Shown here one piece after another: positions 21,148 through 30,363 of a stretch of 64,000 nucleotides of DNA (positions are counted from its first letter, which is position 1; the number at the start of each line of letters is the position of its first letter). The notes beneath the pieces are model-generated. The model made no database searches, was not told the origin of the DNA, and saw only the letters and a list, made by a program, of their open reading frames with translations. Position numbers and translations under genes: made by a program. This DNA comes from Microbacterium sp. SLBN-154 (GTDB lineage: Bacteria; Actinomycetota; Actinomycetes; Actinomycetales; Microbacteriaceae): positions 310,001-374,000 of the forward strand of contig NZ_VFNL01000001.1 in the NCBI RefSeq assembly GCF_006715565.1, in the 5' to 3' direction.

Positions 21148-23706
21148 TCAGAGGCGCAGGACCTCGGTGACCCGAACGATCGCGGTGCCTTCGGCCACGG
21201 ATGCCTCGAGGTCGACCTCGGCGCGGATACGCCAGTCATGGTGGCCGGCTGGATCGTCGATCGTCTGCTCGACGATCCAGAGACCGTCGGCGGCGGTCTC
21301 GTCGATCTCGACGAGAGACGACGATCGAGCGGATCCCCCGGTGAGGATCTCGTCGTGCTCGTCGAAGTAGTCATCGAGCGCCGTGGGCCAATCCACGTCG
21401 GGGTCGAGCGCGACGAGATCGTCGTCGCGCTGCAGGGCGGCGAGCTGCACGCGACGGAAGAGCTCGTTGCGTACGAGGACGACGAAGGCACGCCGATTGG
21501 TGAGGATCGACGGGGGCGCCGGCGGAACGACCGGAGCGTCGGGGTCGGCGGCCGGGTTGATCAGCGCCTCCCACTCGTCGACGAGGCTCGAGTCCACCTG
21601 ACGTACCAGCTCGCCGAGCCAGGCGACGAGATCGAGGAGATCCGGCGTCTGGGCTTCGGCCGGAACGGTCTGCCGGATCGCCCGATAGGCGTCGCTGAGG
21701 TAGCGGAGGACGAGGCCTTCGCTGCGGCCGAGCTGGTAGAAGGAGACGAACTCGGCGAAGGACAGCGCTCGTTCGAACATGTCGCGAACGATCGATTTCG
21801 GCGACAGGGCGAAATCGCGGACCCATGGCTGGCTCGAAGCGAACACCTCGAAGGTCTGCTCAAGCAGCTCAGCGAGCGGCTTGGGGTACGTGATCTCCTC
21901 GAGCGCGGCCATCCTGTCGTCGTACTCCACGCCCTCCCGCTTCATCGCCGCCACGGCCTCGCCGCGAGCGCGGAACTCCTGCTGCGACAGGATCGGCCGC
22001 GGATCGTCCAGGGTCGCCTCGATCACGCTGACGACATCGAGGGCGTAGTGGCCGCTCCCCGCGGTGCTGGACACCTCGTCACGGTCGGCGGCGGTGGCAT
22101 CCCCACCGGGCGTCCGACCCCGCTCGACGCGGGGATCGAGCACCTCGATCGCCGCAAGCGCGAAGGGGGACAGCGGCTGGTTCAGCGCGAAGTTCGGCTG
22201 CAGGTCGACCGTGAGGCGGATCGCGCCGCCGGGCCGCTCCACCACGACGATCCCGGCGACGACGAGGGTGCGGAAGATGGCCAGCGCTCGACGGGCGAGC
22301 GCGAGTTGACGAGGGCGCGGCTCGTGGTTGTCGAAGACGAGGCTGCGCACATGCGCGAAGACGTCACCGCCTCGGGCGATGACGTTGATGAGCATCGCCG
22401 CGGTCAGCTGCAGGTGCGGGACGAGCGGCTCGGGTTCGGCGGCGACGAGCCGCTCGAACGACGCCTCTCCCCAGTTGACGAACCCTTGCGGAGCCTTCTT
22501 GCGAACGACCTTCCTCTGCTTCTTGGGATCGGACCCGGCCTTGGCGATGGCCGCTGCGTTCTCGATCTCATGCTCGGGCGCCATCACGAGCACGGTGCCG
22601 GCGGTGTCGAATCCGGCGCGACCTGCCCGACCCGCGATCTGGTGGAATTCACGGGCGGTGAGGTGCCGCATCCGCTGCCCGTCGTACTTGGTCAGAGCCG
22701 TCAGCACCACCGTGCGGATCGGCACGTTGATGCCGACGCCGAGCGTGTCGGTGCCGCAGATGACCCGCAGCAGCCCGCGCTGAGCGAGGGTCTCGACCAG
22801 TCGTCGGTATCGCGGCAGCATCCCGGCGTGGTGCACACCGATGCCCGCACGGACCAGGCGGGAGAGAGTTTTGCCGAACCCGGTCGTGAACCGGAACCCG
22901 CCGATCGCCTCGGCGATCTCGTCGCGACGCTCCCGGGAGACGATCCGGACGCTCGACAGCGCCTGAGCGCGCTCCATCGCCGCCGCCTGCGAGAAGTGCA
23001 CGATGTAGATCGGCGCCTTCTGATCCGACAACAGCTCTTCGACGATCTCGTGCGCCGCCGAGCGCGAGTAGGCGTAGTCGAGGGGAACCGGCCGGTCGAC
23101 CCCGGTGATCTCGGCCACCTCGCGTCCGGTGCGTCGGCGAAGGTCGGCGGAGATGTCGGAGGTGTCGCCGAGGGTGGCCGACATGAGGACGAACTGGGCG
23201 CGTGGCAGCAGCAGCAGAGGCACCTGCCACGCCCAGCCCCGATCGGGATCGCCGTAGTAGTGGAACTCATCCATCACGACCTGGTCCACCGCGGCATCCG
23301 AACCCTGCCGCAGGGCGAGGTTGGCGAGGATCTCCGCCGTGCAGCACACGATCGGGGCGTCGGGATTCACCGAGGAGTCGCCGGTCACCATGCCGACCTT
23401 CTCGGCGCCGAAGATGTCCACCAGCGCGAAGAACTTCTCGCTCACCAGGGCCTTGATCGGAGCGGTGTAATAGGTCCGGCCACCGCGGGCGAGCGCGATC
23501 GCGTGGGCGGCGACAGCGACGAGTGACTTCCCTGTGCCCGTCGGCGTGGACAGGATCACGTGGGCACCCGACACCAGCTCGATCGCCGCCTCCTCCTGGG
23601 CGGGGTAGAGGGCCAGCCCGCGATCGGCCGCCCACGAGGCGAACCCTTCGTATGCCGCATCCGGGTCTGCACCGGGCGGGACGGCGTCGAGCAGCGAGAG
23701 GGGCAT
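21148..23706 (-). CDS. Ski2-like DEAD/DEAH-box helicase with DUF3516 C-terminus
   Basis: This 852-residue actinobacterial RNA/DNA helicase-like protein has motif I STPTGTGKS near residue 56, motif II MDEFHYYGD, motif III LMSATLGD and motif VI QIAGRAGRAGFDT, all inside the first 400 residues. The roughly 400 C-terminal residues form DUF3516, found almost only in actinobacteria. DEFH in place of DEAD/DExH is normal for this group. Its role is unknown; Ski2 relatives act in RNA turnover, but no partner lies here. The ATG at 23706 (PLSLLDAVPPGAD) is the first credible start. It is convergent with DUF4262, 13 bp apart. Confidence 0.92.
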   Translation of the reverse strand: MPLSLLDAVPPGADPDAAYEGFASWAADRGLALYPAQEEAAIELVSGAHVILSTPTGTGKSLVAVAAHAIALARGGRTYYTAPIKALVSEKFFALVDIFGAEKVGMVTGDSSVNPDAPIVCCTAEILANLALRQGSDAAVDQVVMDEFHYYGDPDRGWAWQVPLLLLPRAQFVLMSATLGDTSDISADLRRRTGREVAEITGVDRPVPLDYAYSRSAAHEIVEELLSDQKAPIYIVHFSQAAAMERAQALSSVRIVSRERRDEIAEAIGGFRFTTGFGKTLSRLVRAGIGVHHAGMLPRYRRLVETLAQRGLLRVICGTDTLGVGINVPIRTVVLTALTKYDGQRMRHLTAREFHQIAGRAGRAGFDTAGTVLVMAPEHEIENAAAIAKAGSDPKKQRKVVRKKAPQGFVNWGEASFERLVAAEPEPLVPHLQLTAAMLINVIARGGDVFAHVRSLVFDNHEPRPRQLALARRALAIFRTLVVAGIVVVERPGGAIRLTVDLQPNFALNQPLSPFALAAIEVLDPRVERGRTPGGDATAADRDEVSSTAGSGHYALDVVSVIEATLDDPRPILSQQEFRARGEAVAAMKREGVEYDDRMAALEEITYPKPLAELLEQTFEVFASSQPWVRDFALSPKSIVRDMFERALSFAEFVSFYQLGRSEGLVLRYLSDAYRAIRQTVPAEAQTPDLLDLVAWLGELVRQVDSSLVDEWEALINPAADPDAPVVPPAPPSILTNRRAFVVLVRNELFRRVQLAALQRDDDLVALDPDVDWPTALDDYFDEHDEILTGGSARSSSLVEIDETAADGLWIVEQTIDDPAGHHDWRIRAEVDLEASVAEGTAIVRVTEVLRL

Positions 23707-23816
23707 CCAGCGAGTCTGCCTGATACGCGCGCCGCGTGGCGCCTCGCGGCGCGGCGTCGTCCTCGCGGAATGCCCACGACGCGGCATAGGTTGAGAGGCA
23801 CAACGGAAGGACACCC

Positions 23817-24137
23817 GTGGGCAACGAGACCGACACCGACAGCATCAGCGTCACCCGCAACGACGAGGCCGGCCGCTACGAGATCCACGTCGGCGACGCG
23901 CTCGGCGGGTTCTCGCAGTACATCACCGACTCCCGTGGTCGCGAGCTGTTCATCCACACCGAGATCGACGAGGCCTTCGCCGGGCGCGGTCTGGGCGGCA
24001 CCCTGGTCGGACAGGCGATGGCGGATGTCGCGGCGCGCGGTGTCACGGTGGTGCCCCGCTGCCCGTTCGTCGCCCGCTGGCTCGGCAAGCACGAGGTTTC
24101 CGACCTTCAGGTCGACTGGCCGGAACCCCGACCATGA
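23817..24137 (+). CDS. Small GNAT-type N-acetyltransferase (COG2388-like)
   Basis: This 106-residue single-domain protein has FSQYITDSRGRELFIHTEID, the usual start of the small YjdJ-like GNAT group. AFAGRGLGGTLVGQAM follows, with the acetyl-CoA pyrophosphate loop GRGLGG, then VVPRCPFVARWL. The GTG at 23817 has GGAAGG 8-13 nt upstream. Its stop overlaps the pirin start (ATGA), so the two are probably translated together. The substrate is unknown. Confidence 0.87.
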   Translation: MGNETDTDSISVTRNDEAGRYEIHVGDALGGFSQYITDSRGRELFIHTEIDEAFAGRGLGGTLVGQAMADVAARGVTVVPRCPFVARWLGKHEVSDLQVDWPEPRP

Positions 24138-25162
24138 CACGCCTCGACGCATCGGCGCCGGGGACGGCCGGCGGTCTCGATGCCTCCGCCGAGCTGTCGG
24201 CGGCAGTGGAGTGCGACGGGCCCAGGGCCCTGCTGCTCGAGGCGCGCGAGGTGCCGCTCGGCGGCGTGCGAGGAATGGAGGTCCACCGGGCACTCCCCCA
24301 GCGCGACCTGCCTCTCGTCGGGGCGTGGTGCTTCCTGGATCGGTTCGGACCTCAGGAGACCACGATGCGGGTCGAGCCCCACCCGCACATCGGACTGCAG
24401 ACGGTGACGTGGCCGCTCGTCGGCGAGGTGCGCCACCGCGACTCCGTCGGAAGCGACGTCGTGGTCCGCCGCGGCGCGTTGAACCTCATGACGAGCGGCG
24501 AGGGGATCTCGCACTCGGAGTACTCCCTCGGCGACGGTCCGTCGGCGCTGGACGCCCTTCAGCTGTGGGTCGCGCTTCCCGAGTCACGCCGGCACGGCGC
24601 CCCCGACTTCGAGCGGCACGAGGCGCTGCCGACCCTTCGACTGGAAGCCACGACGGGCGCCGACGGCGAAGCGACCGTCGTGATGGGGAGCCTCGGCGGG
24701 GTGGCATCACCGGCGAGCGCCTTCACCCCGATCGTCGGCGCCGAGATCCGCATTCCCGCCGGGTCGCGGGTCCGGGTGCCCCTGCGCCCGGAATGGGAGC
24801 ACGCCGTCCTCGGTCTCACGGGGGAGGTCGATGTGTTCGACGGCGTCGACGAGTCCGACGGCCGCCCCGCGGCATCCGTCGACGACCGCCACCTGCTCTA
24901 TCTCGGAACCCGCCGGAGCGACGTAGAACTGTCGAGCACGGAGGACGCCACCGTCTTCCTCCTCGGAGGCGAGCCGTTCGAGGACGAGATCGTCATGTGG
25001 TGGAACTTCGTCGGCCGCTCGCACGAGGAGATCGTGGCGGCGCGCGAGGCCTGGCAGGCACGCGGTGACCGCTTCGGTCGGGTGATCGATCACGGCGACG
25101 AGTGGATCCCCGCTCCGCCGCTGCCGGCCGTGCGCCTGACACGCCGACGCCGTCGGGTCTGA
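24134..25162 (+). CDS. Pirin family protein
   Basis: This 342-residue bicupin has metal ligands in the first cupin: H83 and H85 in EPHPHIGLQTVTW, and H127 and E129 in GEGISHSEYS. These are the four conserved pirin residues. The second cupin contains the C-terminal VFLLGGEPFEDEIVMWWNFV segment, also typical. Bacterial pirins have been described as quercetinases or as regulators of central metabolism; nothing here decides between them. It is coupled to the upstream GNAT gene by a 4-bp overlap and is followed by the 25.2-26.0 kb repeat array. Confidence 0.92.
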   Translation: MTRLDASAPGTAGGLDASAELSAAVECDGPRALLLEAREVPLGGVRGMEVHRALPQRDLPLVGAWCFLDRFGPQETTMRVEPHPHIGLQTVTWPLVGEVRHRDSVGSDVVVRRGALNLMTSGEGISHSEYSLGDGPSALDALQLWVALPESRRHGAPDFERHEALPTLRLEATTGADGEATVVMGSLGGVASPASAFTPIVGAEIRIPAGSRVRVPLRPEWEHAVLGLTGEVDVFDGVDESDGRPAASVDDRHLLYLGTRRSDVELSSTEDATVFLLGGEPFEDEIVMWWNFVGRSHEEIVAAREAWQARGDRFGRVIDHGDEWIPAPPLPAVRLTRRRRRV

Positions 25163-25250
25163 GCCCCGCGCTGCGGTAGCTGCGCTCCGCCCGCCCGACC
25201 GCAGCAAGTGCGATAACGCTGGACCCCGGTGTGCCCGGTCCCGTGGTCCG

Positions 25251-25976
25251 GGTGTCACAGATGGCCCCCGGAACGGTCACCCACGACCACTTCCGCCACC
25301 CCGTTCCCGGCCCCCCTCGCACCCGCGACCCGGGTGTCACAAATGGTCCCCCCACGCCGCCCGAAACGACCATTGCCGCCACTCCGATCGCAGCCTGGGC
25401 ATCGAGATGTCACAGATGGTCGCCCCACGACGCCCGAAACGACAATCTCCGCCACCCCGATCGCCGCCGCGGCATCGAGGTGTCACAGATGGTCCCCGGT
25501 ACGGCCACCCACGACCACTTCCGCCACCCCGTTCCCGGCCCCCTCGCACCCGCGACCCGGGTGTCACAAATGGTCCCCCCACGCCGCCCGAAACGACCAT
25601 TCGCGCCACTCCGATCGCGGCCGGGGCATCGGGCGTGTCACAGATGGTCGCCCCGCGCCGCCCGAAGCGACCATCTCCGCCACCCCGATCGCCGCCGGGG
25701 CATCCAGGTGTCACAGATGGTCCCCGGTACGGCCACCCACGACCACTTCTGCCACCCCGTTCCCGGCCCCCTCGCGCCCGCGACCCGGGTGTCACAAATG
25801 GTCGCCCCGCGCCGCCCGAAGCGACCATTCGCGCCACCCCGACCGCAGCAGGGGCACCGAAGTGTCACAGGTGATCCTCGGCGCCCACAAGCCACCACCC
25901 CGTCGGGCCGCCTCGCCTGGCGGCGGCGCATCGAGGTGTCACAAATGGTCGCCACCCACGTCACCGAGCGACCACC
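25251..25976. repeat. Higher-order tandem repeat array, three times (82+73+73 bp)
   Basis: Ten copies of a (G/A)TGTCACA(G/A)ATGGTC-type word start near 25251, 25333, 25406, 25479, 25560, 25634, 25707, 25788, 25861 and 25935. The intervals are about 82, 73, 73, 81, 74, 73, 81, 73 and 74 bp. The sequence between words repeats too: the 82-bp unit always contains CACGACCACTTC, and the 73-bp units mostly contain CGCCCGAA(A/G)CGACCAT. A three-unit block of about 228 bp has therefore been tandemly triplicated, plus one extra unit. Inside most units ATGGTC can pair with GACCAT or GACCAC. The array fills the gap between the convergent pirin and subtilase genes. I see no gene in 25163-26066; the open frames are Pro/Arg/His-rich translations of the repeat. 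Confidence 0.88.
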
Positions 25977-25987
25977 CCATCCGAATA

Positions 25988-26027
25988 CGCCAGCGGCGCC
26001 CGAGCCGAAGCCCGGACGCCGCTGGCG
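25988..26027. terminator. Stem-loop terminator between repeat array and subtilase
   Basis: CGCCAGCGGCG (25988-25998) and CGCCGCTGGCG (26017-26027) form an 11-bp perfect stem with an 18-nt loop, 40 bp beyond the subtilase stop codon. No long T-tract follows. A 14-bp direct repeat TTCTCAGCGCCGTT lies just after it. Confidence 0.6.
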
Positions 26028-26066
26028 TTCTCAGCGCCGTTGTTCTCAGCGCCGTCGCACTCCGCG

Positions 26067-29000
26067 TCAGCGGAGCACGAGGAACCCGGAGAGCCCCGTC
26101 GAGGTCTCGACCGTGTTGCTGCCGCCGTACTGCGCGACCACGACGTGCACGCCGCGGTTCTGCTTCGGGAGCGGGAAGGCGACCTGACCGTTCACCAGGG
26201 TGCCGGTGTACTTCTTCGCATCCACGAAGAGGGTCACCTCACCCTCGGGCACGACGCCGTTCCGGGCCGAGACCGTCACGGTGGCGACGAACTCCTGCGA
26301 GCTCGATCCGACGTAGCGGTTGAGGCTCACCCGCGTGTCGGAGGCCACCTTGACGAACACCTCGGCGCTCGTCGCGGTGCCGGGGTTGATGTTCCCCTCG
26401 GCCGTGGCGGTGACGCGCACCGACAGGGCGGCGCCCTGGTCGTCGCGGGTCACGCGGTACCGGTCGGAGGTCGCCCCCTCGATCGGCTCGCCGTTGCGCA
26501 GCCACTGGTAGGCGACCGTCACCTCGGCCGGGTCCCACGTGCCGGGGTCGGCGGTGAGGGTGCGTCCGATCTTCGGGGTTCCGCTGATCGAGGGAGCCTC
26601 GACCGCGACCGGAGCCGCGGCCCCGGGATCGACCTCGACGACCGTCCGCACCGCCGAGTCGCCGTAGCCGACGACACCGAGGTAGCGCGTCCCGGGCTCC
26701 AGCCCCGACCACGAGACCGTGTAGGTCGCGGGCACACCCTGCTGCACCGGCAGCGGGTTGGGCGTCGCGGTGAACGAACCCGCGCCACCCGGGGTGACGA
26801 CCGCCGAGGTGAGGTCCCACCTCAGCGGCTGCGTGATCGAGTACATGTTCGCGATGACGAGGTACGTCCCCGCCTCCGGGTCGTCCAGGCTCACCTGCTC
26901 ATCGGCCGACGCCGTCGCCGACGTCCACGACTCGTAGTAGCGGAGGTCATCCGGGGCGACCACGCGGTACACGAACAGGTCGAGGTCGCTGCCCTCGTCA
27001 TCCGACGAGTCCAGCTTCCACTGTGCGAGCGTGGCACCCTCGGCCACGTCGACGATCCACGCGACGTCGCCGTTCTCGTCACCGGAGTTCTCGTTGCCGG
27101 TGTGACCCTCGACCGGGTTCGCCGGGTCGGTGAGCAGGCTCACCGGCGCGAGGCCCGAGAGGTTCAGCGCGAGGTCGCCGGTCACGCCGGGCGTGATGGT
27201 CACGTCGGTGCTGCCGGTGATCCCCTCGCCCGACGCGGTCGCCGGAGCATCCGCCGTCACAGGCTGCACCGCGAGCGGCGAGCGCGCGGTGGTGCCGTCG
27301 CCGCCGGTCCAGGTGAGGAAGCCCGTCGCCCACTGCTCGACCGGGGCCGAGGCGTTGGAGATCGTCACCGAGAACGACTGGCTCTCGCCTGCCGCCCCGA
27401 AGGTGAGCGTCGACGGCTCGACCGAGACGTTGACTCCCGGGATCGACGCGTCCACGGTGTACGTGCCGGGGCGCGTCGCGGTGAGGGTGCGGGTCACGGT
27501 CTGCTCGCTGGAGAGCGTTCCGATCGCGATCGACGCGAGGTTCAGGTCGCTGCCGTCGATGGGCTCGACGCCCTCGAAGTCGAAGTTCCCCACGCCCTCG
27601 ACGAACGCCGCCCAGTCGGCCGGACCGTTGAGGTACAGCAGGCCCGGGTCGAGGAAGCGTCGCGCGTCGACCTGGCCGGCGCCCTGTGCGAACGGATCGG
27701 TGTTGGCCGAGCCGTCGGCGTTCACGGTGTCGTAGGCGGTGGTCATCATCGCCGACTTCACCTCGTCGGGCGTGGCCAGCGGGTTCTCGCTGAGGTAGAG
27801 CGCCCCGAGACCGGCGATGTGCGGCGCCGCCATCGAGGTGCCCGAGAGCACGCCGTAGGCGGGTTTGCCGTCGGCGTCGTTCTGCACGGCCGCGAGGATC
27901 GCCACACCGGGTGCGGCGATGTCGGGCTTGAGCACATCACTGCCGTCGGCGAGCATCGGGCCGCGGCTCGAGAAGCCCGCGACCTGGGGCACCGGCGTCT
28001 CGTTGCCGGTGATGTTGCCGCCGATGAGCGTCGCCGTGGGGTCGACGGTGTTCTGGACGTAGTCCAGCAGCGCAGGGCGCACGGCGGCGTCCAGGTGCAC
28101 GGTCGGCACCGAGTGGAAGTCGTTGTCGAGCGACCCGGGGGTGACGTTGACGAGGATCATCCCGGTTCCGCCCGCGGCGGCGACCTCCTGCGACTTCTCC
28201 ACGCGCGCGTTCACACCGCGGTCGCAGACGACGATCTTGCCCGCGGCCTGCGCGGGGTCGACGGTGTCGAGGAAGCACAGCGCGGCATCGGCGGCGTTCG
28301 CGCCCGCAGCGGGGATGTCGCCGGCGTACACGACCGGACCGGTGACCTCCTCGCCCTCCTGCACGGTGACCGAGGCACCGGCTTCGAGGTAGCCGTTCGG
28401 CAGCTGGACGCTGCCCTCCCAGGTAGGGATCGTCGAGGCCGCGACCGTGGCGTACCAGGGCGAGGCGTGGTCGGCGGTCGAGGCGCCGGGGCCGCTGTTG
28501 CCGGCGCTGACCGACACGAAGACACCCGCGATGGCCGCGTTGAAGAACGAGATGTCGTCCGGCTGCCAGGTGGAGGATGCGGCGCCGCCGCCGATCGAGT
28601 AGTTGATGACGTCGACGCCGTCGGCCACCGCGGTGTCGATCGCGTCGAGCAGGTCGCTCAGCGCGCAGATGTCGTCGTCGGTCACGAGGGGATCGGGTCC
28701 TGCCCAGCAGGCCTTGTACGCCGAGACCTTCGCGGCGGGGGCCACACCCGAGATCGCGCCGAGGTCGATGCCCTCGATCGACGCGGCCACCTGGTCGTTG
28801 CCCGCGGCGGTGCCGGCGGTGTGCGAGCCGTGGCCGTCGTTGTCACGCGGCGAGACGTACTCGGCCTCGAACGTGAACCCGGCGGCGGCGGCGCCGTCGC
28901 CGAAGTAGCGCGCACCGATGAGCTTGGTGGAGTACGCCGACTCGTCCCACGCATCGCCGGTCACGCGCTCCGCGCGGAACTGCGTGCCGTCGGCCTTGTC

Positions 29001-29651
29001 GAACACGACCTCGTTGCCCTCGAGGTACGGCTCGCCCGTGCCCGGCGTCGTGCCGAGCGGGTCGCCGGCGAACGAGGGGTTCTCGGGCGCGATACCGGTG
29101 TCGATGACACCGACGACGACGCCCTCACCCGCAGCATCCACACCGCCGACCTGCTCCCACACGCCGCCGGCGCCCTCGAGGCCGAGGAACTCGGTGGAGG
29201 GGACGGCGTCGGGGTGACGGATCTCATCGGGGTAGACGCCGATGACGCCGTCGGTCCCGGCGACCTTCGCGGCCTGTTCGGGCGACATCTTCGCGCTGAA
29301 GCCGTTGAGGGTCAGCTGGTAGGTGGCCGCAGGGTCGATGCCGGTCTCGGCCGCGACATCCTGCTGCCGTTCGGCGAGGAAGGTGGAGTACTCCTCGACG
29401 GCCTGCGACTGGGTGTCGAGCTTCTCGCCCTCGCCGGGCTTGGTGGGCGCGAGGCCCGCCTCGCCGCCTTCGTACGTCGCGACGGGCTCTTCCTCGAGCA
29501 GGACGATGTACGAACCGGTGGGGGAATCGATGGGAGTGGGGGGTGTCACCTCCTCCACGGGTGTCGCGGCATAGGCGCCGGTTGCTGCGGACCCGGTGAA
29601 CAGGGCGGCGAGTGTGACGACCGCGGCTGCTCTCACGGAGGATCGACCCAT
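26067..29651 (-). CDS. Secreted subtilisin-like serine protease (S8) with PA and Ig-like domains
   Basis: This 1194-residue exported protease has a signal peptide in residues 1-29 (Arg, hydrophobic AAAVVTLAALFTG, cleavage after AYA). An I9 propeptide spans roughly 46-145. The S8 catalytic triad is D184 (GVIDTGIA), H274 (DGHGSHTAG) and S606 (LSGTSMAAPH); the oxyanion Asn385 is in SAGNSGPG. A PA domain is inserted at about 430-540. The C-terminal half holds fibronectin-like and Ig-like beta domains (PSISGTPKIGRTLTADPGTW; VSARNGVVPEGEVTLFVD). There is no LPXTG anchor, so it should be released. GGGAGCC precedes the ATG. A large open frame on the opposite strand is only its shadow. Confidence 0.95.
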   Translation of the reverse strand: MGRSSVRAAAVVTLAALFTGSAATGAYAATPVEEVTPPTPIDSPTGSYIVLLEEEPVATYEGGEAGLAPTKPGEGEKLDTQSQAVEEYSTFLAERQQDVAAETGIDPAATYQLTLNGFSAKMSPEQAAKVAGTDGVIGVYPDEIRHPDAVPSTEFLGLEGAGGVWEQVGGVDAAGEGVVVGVIDTGIAPENPSFAGDPLGTTPGTGEPYLEGNEVVFDKADGTQFRAERVTGDAWDESAYSTKLIGARYFGDGAAAAGFTFEAEYVSPRDNDGHGSHTAGTAAGNDQVAASIEGIDLGAISGVAPAAKVSAYKACWAGPDPLVTDDDICALSDLLDAIDTAVADGVDVINYSIGGGAASSTWQPDDISFFNAAIAGVFVSVSAGNSGPGASTADHASPWYATVAASTIPTWEGSVQLPNGYLEAGASVTVQEGEEVTGPVVYAGDIPAAGANAADAALCFLDTVDPAQAAGKIVVCDRGVNARVEKSQEVAAAGGTGMILVNVTPGSLDNDFHSVPTVHLDAAVRPALLDYVQNTVDPTATLIGGNITGNETPVPQVAGFSSRGPMLADGSDVLKPDIAAPGVAILAAVQNDADGKPAYGVLSGTSMAAPHIAGLGALYLSENPLATPDEVKSAMMTTAYDTVNADGSANTDPFAQGAGQVDARRFLDPGLLYLNGPADWAAFVEGVGNFDFEGVEPIDGSDLNLASIAIGTLSSEQTVTRTLTATRPGTYTVDASIPGVNVSVEPSTLTFGAAGESQSFSVTISNASAPVEQWATGFLTWTGGDGTTARSPLAVQPVTADAPATASGEGITGSTDVTITPGVTGDLALNLSGLAPVSLLTDPANPVEGHTGNENSGDENGDVAWIVDVAEGATLAQWKLDSSDDEGSDLDLFVYRVVAPDDLRYYESWTSATASADEQVSLDDPEAGTYLVIANMYSITQPLRWDLTSAVVTPGGAGSFTATPNPLPVQQGVPATYTVSWSGLEPGTRYLGVVGYGDSAVRTVVEVDPGAAAPVAVEAPSISGTPKIGRTLTADPGTWDPAEVTVAYQWLRNGEPIEGATSDRYRVTRDDQGAALSVRVTATAEGNINPGTATSAEVFVKVASDTRVSLNRYVGSSSQEFVATVTVSARNGVVPEGEVTLFVDAKKYTGTLVNGQVAFPLPKQNRGVHVVVAQYGGSNTVETSTGLSGFLVLR

Positions 29652-29706
29652 AGAAGGCTCCCAACGAGGATGGTGTAGAGCGAGGCGTGCGCGGCATCAT
29701 CGGCGC

Positions 29707-29725
29707 GCACGTCGGGCTAACGTAA
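29707..29725. promoter_or_regulatory. DtxR/IdeR-like iron box, weaker site
   Basis: Compared with TTAGGTTAGGCTAACCTAA, the plus-strand sequence matches 13 of 19 positions, with an intact GGCTAAC half and TAA end. It lies between the subtilase start (29651) and the ECF S-component start (29794), and overlaps a possible minus-strand -10 (TACGTT) of the subtilase. Which gene it would serve is unclear. Confidence 0.3.
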
Positions 29726-29781
29726 CTCACAGGCGAAACTCAGAGAACGTATTCCAGATGAGAACTCGATGAGATCCGCCC

Positions 29782-29787
29782 TACGCT
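29782..29787 (+). promoter_or_regulatory. -10 element of leaderless ECF S-component gene
   Basis: TACGCT is followed by 6 nt (GGAGAG, which could also act as a weak ribosome-binding site) and GTG at 29794. Confidence 0.5.
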
Positions 29788-29793
29788 GGAGAG

Positions 29794-30363
29794 GTGGCCC
29801 GAACCGCGCCCCTGACGACCCGCGTTCTGTTGACGTGCGCGGCGATCGGCGTGGCGACGGGCGTGCTGCAGGCAGGAGCGGGAGCCCTCAGCGGCGTGAT
29901 CGTCGCGACCTGGCCGATCCTCTACGGCCTCGTCCTCGGCATCCATGTCCTTCCCGGGGTGATCGCGCAGGAGCTGCTGCGCCAGCCCTGGGTCGCCCTG
30001 CTGACGCATCTCATCGCGGCGCTTGTGGCGAGCGCGGTCGTGCCGGTGTGGATCGGTCGCTACATCGGGACGGCGATCCTCATCGGCCTGCTCCAGGAGG
30101 GGGTGGCTGCCCTCACCCGATACCGTCGATGGGAACCGTGGCGGTTCTTCGTCTCGGCCGTCGTCGTGGGCGTCGTGATCGGCGCGGCGATCTGGTTCGC
30201 CGCCGATGTGACGCAGTTCCGCGAGTGGCAGCAGATCGTCTACGTCGCCCTCTTCGTCGCCGGTCCGATCGCCTGGACCGCGGTCGGGCTCGGCATCGGT
30301 CGGGCGCTGCGCCGGGCAGGTGTGCGTCCGCGGATTCCTCAGCCCCCGAGCTCGGCGGGGTGA
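29794..30363 (+). CDS. ECF transporter substrate-binding (S) component, YkoE-like
   Basis: This 189-residue integral membrane protein has about five hydrophobic segments. ILIGLLQEGVAALTRYRRWEPWR at 95-117 matches the signature region of YkoE S components (GLxQGxGAELxFALxRYRRY). In the YkoEDC system the S component binds a thiamin precursor, usually assigned as hydroxymethylpyrimidine. The ATPase and T subunits lie 1.6 kb away in the same direction (31967-34830), so this is their likely partner. Its 3' end overlaps the oppositely oriented carboxypeptidase by 25 bp. I see no TPP riboswitch upstream, and an iron-box-like site lies nearby, so the substrate remains open. Confidence 0.75.
   Translation: MARTAPLTTRVLLTCAAIGVATGVLQAGAGALSGVIVATWPILYGLVLGIHVLPGVIAQELLRQPWVALLTHLIAALVASAVVPVWIGRYIGTAILIGLLQEGVAALTRYRRWEPWRFFVSAVVVGVVIGAAIWFAADVTQFREWQQIVYVALFVAGPIAWTAVGLGIGRALRRAGVRPRIPQPPSSAG

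Noticed and set aside
25251..25976. CRISPR array, because of the evenly spaced conserved word
   Set aside because: The sequences between the words are themselves repeated, the period is 82/73/73, the repeat is GC-rich low complexity, and no cas genes are present.
26040..29678. A 1212-codon open frame on the plus strand opposite the subtilase
   Set aside because: It mirrors the minus-strand protease, which has a signal peptide and complete catalytic triad. The plus-strand translation is His/Arg/Val-rich without domains.
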